Part shown: positions 38,700 through 48,200 of the stretch, piece by piece
Layout: each line of letters opens with the position of its first letter
Numbering within the stretch: position 1 is the first letter of the stretch
Assembly: GCF_900094805.1 (NCBI RefSeq)
Contig: NZ_FMAT01000001.1
Location: forward strand, 744,001 to 808,000
Reading direction: 5' to 3'
Origin: Arthrobacter sp. NIO-1057
GTDB lineage: Bacteria > Actinomycetota > Actinomycetes > Actinomycetales > Micrococcaceae
Length of the DNA stretch: 64,000 nt
Made by a program: the position numbers and the translations under genes
The notes under the pieces: model-generated
What the model was told of the DNA's origin: nothing
The model's database searches: none
Seen by the model: the letters and a program-made list of their open reading frames with translations, nothing else

Positions 38700-39245
38700 T
38701 TATCCGACCGCGTACCGGGTGACGAAGGTGTCATCCCCCAAATCACGAACGTCCACAGCGGACAGTGGGGTGCTAATGCCGCGCCCAAAAATGCTGGTTC
38801 CTCCCCCAAGTACCACCGGCACGGTCACCACGAGCAACTCATCGAGCTTCTTCGCCTGCACGAATCCTCCCGCTAGATCAGCACCGCCGACGATCCACAC
38901 GTCACCCGCGCCAGCGCTGCGGGCAATGTCCTGGCTCCAGAACCCAATTTCTCCTCGGATAAAGGTCAGGTCGGCATCCGCAATGGTGGGTAGTTCGTGG
39001 TGGGTAAAGACCCAGACTGGCTTGTCGCCAAACATCCACTTCATTCGACCTTCGGCGACTTCGCGCGCAATGTCGGCATAGGTTTTCCCACCAATGACCA
39101 CCGCACCAACGGTGTCAAAGAACCGGTCAAAGTGCTCTTTCACCCCGGACTTTTGGGCGACCGTGGTGAACCAATGAGCGTCTTTTGCACCATCAGCGAT
39201 AAATCCATCAACTGAGGCACCCACATAGTACTTGAAGCTTGTCAT
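38700..39245 (-). CDS. Dihydrofolate reductase / RibD C-terminal-fold protein
   Basis: A reductase-fold protein of 181 residues. It has the typical KYYVGASVDGFIADGAKDAH at the N-terminus, VVIGGKTYADIA in the middle, WIVGGADLAGGFVQAKKLDE and VPVVLGGGTSIFG. This is the small single-domain group often annotated as dihydrofolate reductase family. The true substrate is unknown; it need not reduce dihydrofolate. It stands alone. Confidence 0.85.
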   Translation of the reverse strand: MTSFKYYVGASVDGFIADGAKDAHWFTTVAQKSGVKEHFDRFFDTVGAVVIGGKTYADIAREVAEGRMKWMFGDKPVWVFTHHELPTIADADLTFIRGEIGFWSQDIARSAGAGDVWIVGGADLAGGFVQAKKLDELLVVTVPVVLGGGTSIFGRGISTPLSAVDVRDLGDDTFVTRYAVG

Positions 39246-39335
39246 GGCTCTAGTCTAGGGGTGCCTGAGTTGAAGGCAATATTTGGTTATTTCTACCAGC
39301 CAGATAGGGGTTATTTTCTTCTGGTGGCGTCTTCG

Positions 39336-39584
39336 CTAGTGGCTCGAGGAGAACCCTAGCAGGGCTTCGCTGAGCTGAGGCACGATCAGTACCACGCCGA
39401 AGGCTACGATCAGCCCGGCCACAGCAAAGCAGAAGTATGCCCCGGCTTTGCTCAAGCCAGTGCTCCTGGCGTCGTCTTTAGCTACGGCCAGCAGACGCAC
39501 TCCGAAGGAATAAGCGGTGACGATCAGCATTGCCGAAATCCAGGTGACAACAGCAACAATCCCAAAGGCGGACCAGTCGATCAT
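39336..39584 (-). CDS. Small membrane protein coupled to the phosphate transporter
   Basis: An 82-residue protein with two hydrophobic segments (about 8-32 and 48-70). Its ATG overlaps the transporter stop by four bases (ATGA), which strongly suggests coupled translation. I recognise no named family. A helper or regulatory subunit of the transporter is possible, but this rests only on the overlap. Confidence 0.7.
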   Translation of the reverse strand: MIDWSAFGIVAVVTWISAMLIVTAYSFGVRLLAVAKDDARSTGLSKAGAYFCFAVAGLIVAFGVVLIVPQLSEALLGFSSSH

Positions 39585-40813
39585 GAGTTATCAGCTTCCT
39601 TCTGGGCCGCGGCAACCCTTGCCTGCTGTGCCTGGGCTTTGGCCTTGGCTCGACGCTGCTTCTTGGTCAAAATGTTTACCGCTGCACCCGAGTTATCAAT
39701 GTCGGACATCGTCGTTTCGGCCCCATGCGGCTGCTTACGCGAGACGAACCAGATGCTCAGCATTGCTGCCAGACCCAAGACGGCGACAATCACCACGCCC
39801 ACAGTACCCAGATGGGTGATCCAAGCGGCCAGACCACCAACGATCGCAGCCGCCGGCAGGGTGAAGAGCCAACCGAGGGCAATGCGCCCGGCAGTCCCCC
39901 AGCGCACCTCGCCCCCCTTACGCCCCAGTCCGGAACCAATGACTGATCCCGAGGCCACCTGAGTAGTGGACAGGGCAAACCCAAGGTGGGATGAGGCCAA
40001 GATGGCCGAAGCGGTGGATACTTCTGCTGCGAAGCCCTGTGCCGGCTTCACGTCGGTGAGGCCCGAACCCATGGTCTGGATGATGCGCCAGCCACCGGTG
40101 TAGGTACCCAGTGCGATGGCAAAAGCACAGGCGGCAACGACCCACAGGTGCACGCCAGAATCGGAATCCTGCAGGCCCGAAGCAACGAGGGTCAGCGTGA
40201 TGATGCCCATGGTCTTCTGCGCATCGTTGGTACCGTGCGACAGCGCAACCAGCGAGGAGGAGAAAATCTGACCGTAGCGGAACCCGCCACGCTTCGGCGA
40301 AGATCCGCTTTGGCGTTTGGTGATGGCGTAGGCCAGTTTGGTGCATAGGTAGGCGGAGACGCCAGCGATCACCGGTGCACACACCGCTGGCAGCAGGACC
40401 TTGGAGACCAAAACGCCGTAGTTCACGGAGGCAAAGCCTGCACCAACAATTGCTGCGCCAACCAGCCCGCCGAAGAGTGCGTGGGAGGAGCTTGATGGCA
40501 GACCGAGCAGCCAGGTGAGCAGATTCCAAATCACCGCGCCCATCAAGCCCGCGAAGATCATGGCAGGCCCAATGGCAACGCCAGTGGTTGGGTCTTCGTT
40601 GATGATGCCGCCAGAGATGGTCTTTGCCACTTCGGTGGAGAGGAACGCGCCGACAAGGTTCAATATTGCGGCGAGGGCAACTGCCTTCTTAGGGGAGATT
40701 GCACCGGTTGCGATCGGGGTGGCCATCGCATTGGCCGTGTCATGAAATCCGTTGGTGAAGTCGAAGAACAACGCCAAGGCAATGACTAGGACGACGATCA
40801 GCGTCAAATCCAT
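39581..40813 (-). CDS. Inorganic phosphate transporter (Pit family)
   Basis: A low-affinity metal-phosphate symporter in the membrane. The product has about 410 residues and about ten hydrophobic segments. The two inverted Pit signatures are seen: FFDFTNGFHDTANAMATPIA near residue 15 and SHGTNDAQKTMGI near residue 205. A basic, glutamine/alanine-rich tail follows. The ATG at 40813 gives the usual family N-terminus (MDLTLIVVLVIAL); a TTG ten codons earlier is open but lacks a ribosome site. The small membrane-protein gene overlaps its stop. Confidence 0.93.
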   Translation of the reverse strand: MDLTLIVVLVIALALFFDFTNGFHDTANAMATPIATGAISPKKAVALAAILNLVGAFLSTEVAKTISGGIINEDPTTGVAIGPAMIFAGLMGAVIWNLLTWLLGLPSSSSHALFGGLVGAAIVGAGFASVNYGVLVSKVLLPAVCAPVIAGVSAYLCTKLAYAITKRQSGSSPKRGGFRYGQIFSSSLVALSHGTNDAQKTMGIITLTLVASGLQDSDSGVHLWVVAACAFAIALGTYTGGWRIIQTMGSGLTDVKPAQGFAAEVSTASAILASSHLGFALSTTQVASGSVIGSGLGRKGGEVRWGTAGRIALGWLFTLPAAAIVGGLAAWITHLGTVGVVIVAVLGLAAMLSIWFVSRKQPHGAETTMSDIDNSGAAVNILTKKQRRAKAKAQAQQARVAAAQKEADNS

Positions 40814-41025
40814 GTAGTACCAGCCTGAGAGGTCGAACGGCAAGGGGGAAATATGCTGGCTTCGAATAAGTTCCCCGCCATCGACAATGTTGTGCAGGAC
40901 TTGCTTCCAAGCGCAGTTTCAATCTTAGGCGCACTGAGCAGTTCGTCAATCTCGACTGTCAACCAACAACAGGCTACGTTCAGATTAACTTTGAGCATTC
41001 AGCACGCGATAGGCTCTCTGCCCGG

Positions 41026-41044
41026 GTCACCGCACTGCGGTGAC
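41026..41044. repeat. Perfect 19-base palindrome
   Basis: GTCACCGCA-C-TGCGGTGAC is a perfect 9-base inverted repeat around one central base. A loop of one base is too short for an RNA hairpin with full pairing, so a dimeric protein-binding site is more likely. It lies about 210 bases before the phosphate transporter start and just past the pdtaR terminator. Confidence 0.6.
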
Positions 41045-41051
41045 ATGAAAA

Positions 41052-41086
41052 ATGTGCGTCAAAACATAAAGTGTCTTAACGCACAT
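41052..41086 (-). terminator. pdtaR intrinsic terminator
   Basis: On the minus strand the 8-base stem ATGTGCGT / ACGCACAT is followed by TTTTTC. The loop is 19 bases. It lies 30 bases after the pdtaR stop. Confidence 0.75.
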
Positions 41087-41116
41087 CTTCATTGATATCA
41101 CATGAGCCCGAGGTTC

Positions 41117-41734
41117 TTACTTGACCTGCTCGACCACGGTTTCAGCAACCTGGCGCATGCTCAGGCGGCGATCCATCGAGGTCTTCTGGATCCAGCGGAA
41201 GGCTTCCGGCTCGGTCAGACCCATCTTGGTAATCAGCAGGCTCTTGGCGCGGTCCACCAGCTTACGGGTCTCAAACTGCTCAGCCAGGTTGCTTACTTCT
41301 TCTTCCAGAGCACGCAGCTCGTCATTGCGCGAAATGGCGATCTCAATGGCTGGAGTCAGATCGGCCGGGGTAAACGGCTTGACCACGTAAGCCATCGCTC
41401 CGGCTTCACGGGCACGCTCCACCAGTTCCTTCTGGCTGAACGCGGTCAGCAGTACAACCGGGGCGATCTTCTCCTTGACGATGGCCTCAGCGGCGGTAAT
41501 GCCGTCCATGACCGGCATCTTGACGTCCATGAGCACCAGATCGGGCTTAAGTTCGCGGGCCTTCTCCAGGGCAGCCTGGCCATTGTCGGCCTCGGCAACC
41601 ACTTCGTAGCCTTCGGATCGCAGGATTTCGACGATATCCAGGCGGATCAGAGTTTCATCCTCAGCAACGAGAACACGACGCGGGGTGGACTGCACCTCGG
41701 AGGGGATTCGGGTGATTTCGGGTAGTTCGCTCAT
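41117..41734 (-). CDS. pdtaR: ANTAR-domain response regulator (PdtaR)
   Basis: A two-component response regulator of 205 residues that acts on RNA. The receiver domain (about 20-135) has the acidic pair in VAEDE, the phosphoacceptor Asp in LVLMDVKMPVMDG and the Lys in VVKPFTP. The ANTAR domain (about 145-203) has the conserved LVDRAKSLLITKMGLTEPEA and RWIQKTSMDRRLSMRQVAE, which bind paired hairpins in target RNAs to prevent termination. It matches Mycobacterium tuberculosis PdtaR (Rv1626). The partner kinase PdtaS is not encoded nearby. Confidence 0.94.
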   Translation of the reverse strand: MSELPEITRIPSEVQSTPRRVLVAEDETLIRLDIVEILRSEGYEVVAEADNGQAALEKARELKPDLVLMDVKMPVMDGITAAEAIVKEKIAPVVLLTAFSQKELVERAREAGAMAYVVKPFTPADLTPAIEIAISRNDELRALEEEVSNLAEQFETRKLVDRAKSLLITKMGLTEPEAFRWIQKTSMDRRLSMRQVAETVVEQVK

Positions 41735-41922
41735 TGGCGCCTTCCTCTATGGTCAAAAATCCTGTCCGTGCACTGGACAGCGGATAGATGGTTTCCGATA
41801 GCGAAGCCACATTGCCTCGGTTTCTCATCTAAGCCTACTTGCATGTACTCTGGTTCAGGCGAAGACGCGAGGAACCCGATTAGGAAATCTGGAAAACCTC
41901 TAGTAAAGTAGTCAAAGTGCCA

Positions 41923-42004
41923 GCCCAAGTGGCGGAATCGGTAGACGCGCCGCACTCAAAATGCGGTATCGAAAGATGTGTGGGTTCGAGTCCCACCTTG
42001 GGCA
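41923..42004 (+). tRNA. tRNA-Leu (anticodon CAA)
   Basis: The cloverleaf can be drawn by hand: acceptor GCCCAAG / CTTGGGC with discriminator A, D-arm with GGTAGAC, anticodon stem CCGCA / TGCGG around the loop CTCAAAA (anticodon CAA at 41957-41959), a long variable arm as in leucine tRNAs, and GGTTCGAGTCC in the T-arm. It reads UUG codons. CCA is not encoded. A strong terminator follows. Confidence 0.96.
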
Positions 42005-42013
42005 CAACGAAGT

Positions 42014-42055
42014 AACCGTTGGACCAGAGAATTTCTCTGGTCCAACGGTTTTTTT
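42014..42055 (+). terminator. Terminator of tRNA-Leu
   Basis: A perfect 17-base stem (left arm AACCGTTGGACCAGAGA) with a 3-base loop is followed by seven T on the plus strand. It begins 9 bases after the tRNA. Confidence 0.93.
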
Positions 42056-42119
42056 CTGCCCATTTTTAGCCCAAATGTGAGCGAGTCCACACCAAGAGAT
42101 TTTGGGGGCTTAAGCGCAA

Positions 42120-42167
42120 AAAAGTTCCGCTGCTTGAAACCCAGAGGTATCAAACAGCGGAACTTTT
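42120..42167 (-). terminator. pyk terminator
   Basis: On the minus strand the 13-base stem AAAAGTTCCGCTG / CAGCGGAACTTTT runs into TTTTTT. The 22-base loop can form a short inner stem (TTGA / TCAA). It lies 38 bases after the pyk stop and may also back up the tRNA terminator. Confidence 0.85.
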
Positions 42168-42205
42168 AAGGCATCAGCGTAAAAACTGACCCCTAGCGAA
42201 AGGTA

Positions 42206-43717
42206 CTAGAGGGACTTTGGAGCTGAAACATTCTCCGGCGCCCAAGGGCCAACCTTCTCGCGAGCTGGCATTGGCTTACCGTCAACCAGCTGACCTGCGT
42301 CGGCCAGATCGCCGATCTTGTGCACGCGCAGCGAGTTGGTGGAGCCAGCCTGGCCCGGAGGGGAACCAGCCGCGATGCAGACCAGGTCGTTGATGTCAGC
42401 CAAGCCTTCGGAGAGCAAGGCCTCGTCCACCTGGGCGGTCATCTTATCGGTGTGATCAGCGTAGGCGACCAAGCGAGCCTGGATGCCCCACATCAGCGTC
42501 ATGATGTTGTAGGTCTGCTGCAGCGGGGTGAACGCCAAAACAGGCTTCTTCGGGCGCAGTCGCGACAAACGTCGCGCCGAGTCACCGGACTGGGTGAAGG
42601 CCACAATGTACTTCGCGTCGAGCTGGTCGGCGATCTCTACCGCAGCGCGGGTGATCGCGCCACCGCGGGTCTTAGGCTTCGAGCCCAGACGAGGGATGCG
42701 ATCCAGGCCGTGCTCTTCGGTCGAAGAGATGATGCGGGACATGGTTTCCACGGTTTCTACTGGGTAGGCACCGACGGAGGTCTCCCCCGAAAGCATGACC
42801 GCATCGGCACCATCAAGCACCGCGTTAGCGCAGTCCGAGGCTTCAGCACGGGTTGGGGTTGGCGACTCGATCATCGATTCGAGCACCTGGGTGGCAACAA
42901 TCACTGGCTTAGCCCAGCGGCGAGCCAACTCAACGGCGCGCTTCTGCACCACTGGAACTTCTTCCAGGGGCAGCTCCACACCAAGGTCACCACGGGCCAC
43001 CATGATGGCGTCGAAGGCGTTGACGATCTCTTCGAGGGCTGCCACGGCCTGTGGCTTTTCAATCTTGGCGATCACCGGTACGCGGCGACCTTCTTCATCC
43101 ATGATTTCGTGCACGCGCGAAATGTCTTCGGCGTTACGCACGAAGGACAGGGCGACCATGTCGATGCCGGCGCGCAGGGCCCAGCGCAGATCGTCCTCAT
43201 CCTTTTCACTCAGTGCAGGAACGTTTACTGCAACGCCTGGCAGGTTGATGCCCTTGTTATTGGACACTTCGCCGCCGACGACGACCTCCGAGCGCACCGA
43301 GGTTGCGTCAACCGAAACAGCCTTGAGCTTGACCTTGCCGTCGTTGACCAGCAGGAAGTCCCCTGGCTTCACGTCGTTAGGTAGGCCCTTGAAGGTGGTC
43401 GAGCACAGGTTTCGGGTGCCTTCCACATCGTCAATGGTGATGGTGAATTCTTCGCCGGCTTCCAGGATGTATTTGGCGTTGTCCTTGAAGCGACCCAAAC
43501 GGATCTTTGGTCCCTGCAGGTCGGCGAAAATACCTACCGCACGGCCGATCTCTGCTGCCGCGTTGCGCACATTCGCCAAGGATTGTGCGTGCATGGAGTG
43601 GTCTCCATGGCTCATGTTCAAACGGGCTACGTCTACGCCCGCCTTTAGTACCGCTACAGTGTTTTCATAGCTCGCCAGGGCTGGACCCCAGGTTGCCACA
43701 ATCTTTGCGCGTCTCAT
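42206..43717 (-). CDS. pyk: Pyruvate kinase
   Basis: Makes pyruvate and ATP from phosphoenolpyruvate, the last step of glycolysis. The product has 503 residues. It opens with the canonical MRRAKIVATWGPA, then has LNMSHGDHSMHAQ, the catalytic Lys region VPVIAKIEKPQAV, the PK signature MVARGDLGVELPLEEVP and the C-terminal allosteric domain. I choose the ATG at 43717 because the 30 extra upstream codons are not homologous. The protein ends with about 25 residues beyond the usual end. A hairpin region separates it from gltD. Confidence 0.97.
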   Translation of the reverse strand: MRRAKIVATWGPALASYENTVAVLKAGVDVARLNMSHGDHSMHAQSLANVRNAAAEIGRAVGIFADLQGPKIRLGRFKDNAKYILEAGEEFTITIDDVEGTRNLCSTTFKGLPNDVKPGDFLLVNDGKVKLKAVSVDATSVRSEVVVGGEVSNNKGINLPGVAVNVPALSEKDEDDLRWALRAGIDMVALSFVRNAEDISRVHEIMDEEGRRVPVIAKIEKPQAVAALEEIVNAFDAIMVARGDLGVELPLEEVPVVQKRAVELARRWAKPVIVATQVLESMIESPTPTRAEASDCANAVLDGADAVMLSGETSVGAYPVETVETMSRIISSTEEHGLDRIPRLGSKPKTRGGAITRAAVEIADQLDAKYIVAFTQSGDSARRLSRLRPKKPVLAFTPLQQTYNIMTLMWGIQARLVAYADHTDKMTAQVDEALLSEGLADINDLVCIAAGSPPGQAGSTNSLRVHKIGDLADAGQLVDGKPMPAREKVGPWAPENVSAPKSL

Positions 43718-43745
43718 TCCGTCAGCCAAATGCCTTTCATGTTCA

Positions 43746-43799
43746 CATAGGCAAAATGCGGCCCACCCAGAAATCGGATGCGCCGCATTCAAGCCTATG
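43746..43799. terminator. Two-part hairpin between gltD and pyk
   Basis: Outer arms CATAGGC / GCCTATG and inner arms AATGCGGC / GCCGCATT enclose a 19-base loop. It lies between the gltD stop and the pyk start. No T-run follows, so it may end gltBD transcription or be part of the pyk leader. Confidence 0.5.
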
Positions 43800-43803
43800 A
43801 CAC

Positions 43804-45273
43804 TCAAATGATGCTGATGGCCCTATCGGTTGGAGCTACCGGTGCAGGTAGGGTCGTCGAGCCCATGAGGAACTTATCGACCGAGGCAGCGCAAGCGCGA
43901 CCTTCTGCGATAGCCCACACGATCAGTGACTGTCCCCGACCGGCGTCTCCGGCGACGAATACCGATTCGGTGTTCGTCATGTAGTAGCCATCTCGGGCGA
44001 CGTTGCCCCGGTTGTCGAATTCGATACTGACTTGTTCGTCCAGTCCTGAAATTTCAGGCCCGGTGAACCCGAGGGCAAGCAAAACCAAATCCGCAGTGAT
44101 GACGCGTTCGGTTCCAGGCTTCGGGAGGCGCTTGCCAGCAACAAATTCTGTCTCTGCAACTGTAACACCGATCACCTTGTTCTGCTCAGTTCCCTCACCG
44201 TTGACAAAGTTCACAGTCGAGGCAAGGTAGGTGCGTTCGCCGCCTTCTTCGTGCGATGACTGCACTTCAAAGAGCACCGGCATCATCGGCCACGGGTGGT
44301 TTTCGCTGCGTTCGGTGCCCGGCTGTTTGCCGATCGCCAGCGTCGTGACGCTCGCTGCGCCCTGTCGTAGCGCGGTACCGATGCAGTCCGACCCGGTATC
44401 GCCACCACCAAGAATCACCACATGTTTGCCCTTGGCATCGATGGTGCGCGTTGCCTTGCTACCAGCGACAACACGGTTGTTCTCGGTGAGGAACTCCATA
44501 GCGTGGTGTACGCCATCAAGCTTGTTTCCGGGGACCGGAAGTTCACGCGGCACGGTGGCACCGGTGGCGACAATCACTGCGTCGTAGTCACGCTGCAACT
44601 GCTTCCAGGTGATGTCCTTACCGATCTCGATGCCGGTGCGGAAGATCGTGCCTTCCTCACGCATCTGGGTCAGGCGACGATCGATAATCTGCTTTTCCAG
44701 TTTGAAATCTGGGATACCGAAGCGCAGCAGACCACCAATAGCCTCATCACGTTCGTACACGGCCACGGTGTGACCGGCACGCGTCAGCTGCTGAGCGGCT
44801 GCCAACCCCGCCGGCCCCGAACCGACGATCGCCACGCGGTGTTCGGTGTGACGTGCCGGTGGTTGTGGGACAAAGTCACCGGCATCCATCAGGTGTCCAG
44901 CCAATTCGGCTTCCACCTGCTTGATGGTGACGGCCGGCTGATTGATGCCCAACACGCAGGAGGACTCGCAGGGTGCCGGGCAGAGTTTGCCGGTCAGCTC
45001 CGGGAAGTTGTTGGTGGACAGCAACCGAGCCGCCGCATCGTCCATCCGGCCCTTGTAGGTCAGGTCGTTGAACTCGGGGATCAGGTTGCCCAGCGGGCAG
45101 CCCTGATGGCAGAACGGAATACCGCAATCCATGCAGCGAGAAGCCTGCTGCTGCAAGGTGCCGTTTTTCTGGCGTTCAACCACTTCTTTATAGTCCATCA
45201 GGCGCACCGGTACTGGGCGCTTGGGTTGGGTGACGCGCTCGGTCACCTTCAGGAATCCGCGTGGATCAGCCAC
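43804..45273 (-). CDS. gltD: Glutamate synthase small subunit
   Basis: The NADPH-oxidising beta subunit that feeds electrons to GltB for glutamate synthesis from glutamine and 2-oxoglutarate. The product has 489 residues. N-terminal cysteine clusters that hold the low-potential [4Fe-4S] centres are seen in CMDCGIPFCHQGCPLGN and CPAPCESSCVLGI. The FAD-binding motif is VAIVGSGPAGLAAA near residue 148 and the NADPH-binding motif VVILGGGDTGSDC near residue 286. Its start overlaps the gltB stop by eight bases. Confidence 0.97.
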   Translation of the reverse strand: MADPRGFLKVTERVTQPKRPVPVRLMDYKEVVERQKNGTLQQQASRCMDCGIPFCHQGCPLGNLIPEFNDLTYKGRMDDAAARLLSTNNFPELTGKLCPAPCESSCVLGINQPAVTIKQVEAELAGHLMDAGDFVPQPPARHTEHRVAIVGSGPAGLAAAQQLTRAGHTVAVYERDEAIGGLLRFGIPDFKLEKQIIDRRLTQMREEGTIFRTGIEIGKDITWKQLQRDYDAVIVATGATVPRELPVPGNKLDGVHHAMEFLTENNRVVAGSKATRTIDAKGKHVVILGGGDTGSDCIGTALRQGAASVTTLAIGKQPGTERSENHPWPMMPVLFEVQSSHEEGGERTYLASTVNFVNGEGTEQNKVIGVTVAETEFVAGKRLPKPGTERVITADLVLLALGFTGPEISGLDEQVSIEFDNRGNVARDGYYMTNTESVFVAGDAGRGQSLIVWAIAEGRACAASVDKFLMGSTTLPAPVAPTDRAISII

Positions 45274-48200
45274 GGGTCACCTCCAAAATTTTGTTCCATA
45301 CCTGTGGCGAATCAGGGTTTTGACCGTTGGCTTGCGCATCACTGCGGACCTGCTGCACGGCAGCGAAGTCGCGTGGGGTAATGCTGGTGATGCGGCTGCG
45401 GGTCTCTTCCCAATTCAGCACCAGGCGCTGTGCCAGAGGCGAGGCGGTCTGTGCGATGTGCTCGGTAAGCAGTGCGTGGATGCGTTCGGCTTCCTCATCG
45501 GTGATCTTGGTGATCAGCAGGTCGCCCTGGCTGGCGGCCAATGGGTTGAGCTTGGCTTCATCGAAGTCCAGCACCCAGGCGACACCACCGGAGAACCCGG
45601 CGCCGAAGTTGCGTCCGGTCTGACCCAAGATCAGTACCTGGCCGCCGGTCATGTACTCACAGCCGTGTTCGCCGATGCCTTCAGTGATGATGGTCGCCCC
45701 GGAGTTACGTACAGCGAAGCGTTCGCCGACCATACCGTTGATGAACATCGAACCGCTGGTGGCGCCGTAGCCCACCACGTTGCCGGCAATAACTTGCTCT
45801 TCCGGCGCAGACAGGGTGCTGGTCGGCGGATGGATGACGATCTTGCCGCCAGACAGGCCCTTGCCGACATAGTCGTTGGCGTCGCCATCCAGCGACAGGG
45901 TCACACCAGCTGGCAGGAAGGCACCGAGCGACTGACCGGCACGCCCGGAAAGGTTCACCGTGATGGTGTCCTCATCCAGGGTCTCCAGCCCGAAGGTCTT
46001 GGTGACGTGGTGGCCCAGCAGCGTGCCCACCGAACGGTCGGTGTTCACGATGTCCGCGTCGATGCTCACGCCGATCCGATCGGACAAGGCAGGAGCGGCA
46101 GCGGCCAACAGGCGCTGATCCAGGTGGGACTCCAAACCGTGATCCTGCGAAATCCGGCGTCGACGCGCAGCAACTTCCACCGCTGGCTCGTGGGTGATGG
46201 CAGCAAGAGCCAGGCCCGTCACCTTCTGGTGCGCACCGAGCTGTTCGGTATCAGTGTCCAGCAGTTCGACACGGCCGATCACTTCATCCAGCGTGCGAGC
46301 ACCGAGCGAGGCGAGCAGCTCACGGACCTCTTGGGCGATGAATTCGAAGAAGTTCACCACGAACTCGGCCTTGCCGCTGAAGCGTTCACGCAGTACTGGG
46401 TTCTGCGTGGCCACGCCCACCGGGCAGGTGTCCAGGTGGCACACGCGCATCATGATGCAGCCAGAAACCACCAACGGTGCGGTCGCGAAACCGAATTCTT
46501 CGGCACCCAGCAGGGCGCCGATCAAAACGTCGCGGCCGGTCTTGAGTTGACCGTCAACCTGCACGGTTACGCGGTCACGCAAACCATTGAGGATCAGCGT
46601 CTGCTGTGCCTCGGCCAGTCCCAGTTCCCACGGGGTTCCGGCATGCTTCAGCGAGTTCATCGGCGAGGCACCGGTACCACCATCGTGGCCTGAAATCAGG
46701 ACCACGTCGGCCTTGGCCTTGGCCACACCGGCGGCCACGGTACCGATTCCGGACTCCGAAACAAGCTTCACGTGCACCCGCGCCGAAGGATTGGAGCACT
46801 TGGCGTCGTGAATCAGCTGGGCCAAGTCCTCGATCGAGTAAATATCGTGGTGTGGTGGCGGGGAAATTAGCCCCACACCCGGGGTGGAGTGGCGGGTTTT
46901 CGCGATCCAGGGGTAGAGCTTCTGGCTCATCAGCTGGCCACCCTCGCCGGGCTTGGCACCCTGGGCCATCTTGATCTGGATGTCGTCGGCGTTGGACAGG
47001 TACAAGCTGGTCACACCAAAACGGCCCGAGGCGATCTGCTTGACCGCGCTGCGACGCTCGGGGTCCAGCAGGCGCTCTGGATCCTCGCCACCTTCACCGG
47101 TGTTGGACTTACCGCCCAGCCGGTTCATGGCGATCGCCAGGGTTTCATGGGCCTCGGCAGAGATCGAACCGTAGCTCATGGCACCGGTGGCGAAGCGCTT
47201 GACGATCTCGGACACCGGCTCAACCTCGTCGATGTCGATCGGGGTGATACCTTCGGTCTTGAACTTCAGCAGGCCACGCAGGGTCTTGAGTTCAGCGGCC
47301 TGATCGTCCACTGCCTTGGTGTACTCCTTGAACACGTCGTAGCGACGGGTTCGGGTGGAGTGCTGCAGGCGGAAGACGGTCTGCGGGTCGAACAGGTGCG
47401 GTGGGCCTTCGCGGCGCCACTGGTACTCGCCGCCGACTTCGAGCTCGTTGGCCTGCGAGGAGCCGTCGATCTCTGGGTAGGCGCGGGCGTGACGGGCAGC
47501 AGCTTCGGCAGCCACCACGTCAAGTTCGATCCCGGAGAGCTTGGTGGTCGTCCCGGTGAAGTACTGGTCGACCACACGCTGGGACAGGCCCACAGCTTCG
47601 AAGGTCTGCGCGCCGCAGTAGCTGGAGACCGTGGAAATGCCCATTTTGGACATGATCTTCAGTACGCCCTTGCCCAGGGCCTTGATCAGGTTCGAGTTGG
47701 CGGTGGCACCATCGATGCCGGGCAGTTCGCCCTCTTCAGCCATCTGCTCCACCGATTCCAACGCCAGGTACGGGTTGATGGCGGCAGCGCCGTAGCCGAT
47801 CAGCAGCGCGATATGGTGCACTTCGCGGGCGTCACCGGACTCGATGATTAGCGAAGCACGGGTGCGGTTCGAGCTCTTGAGCAGGTGGTGGTGCACCGCG
47901 GAAGTCAGCAACAAGGAAGGGATCGGAGCCCAGGCTGCCGAAGAATCACGATCGGAGAGCACAATGTAGCGCACCCCACGGTTCACCGCAGCGGAGACCT
48001 TCTCACAAATTTCCTGCAGGCGGGCGCGCAGCTCGGATTCGCCACCGGCCGGACGGTACAGTCCACGGACCTTCAGCGAAAGCTTCGATCCCGAGTCATC
48101 GCGCAAGTTCACGATCTTAGCCAGCTGGTCGTTGGTCAGCACCGGGTAATCCAGTGCGATCTGCGACTGTGGCACCTTATCCAGGCTCAGCAGGTTGCCG

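Larger units (their letters stand above)
40814..41116. other. Intergenic region between phosphate transporter and pdtaR
   Basis: About 300 bases without a believable gene. It holds the pdtaR terminator at 41052-41086, a separate perfect palindrome at 41026-41044, and should hold the transporter promoter. I could not place a convincing -35/-10 pair or PhoP repeat by eye. Confidence 0.6.

Noticed and set aside
42061-42119. Attachment-site remnant downstream of tRNA-Leu
   Set aside because: The sequence after the tRNA holds only terminators; there is no repeat of the tRNA 3' end and no integrase gene nearby.
45221-46693. Open frames of up to 490 codons antisense to gltB
   Set aside because: They are shadows of gltB; composition and lack of ribosome sites argue against coding.
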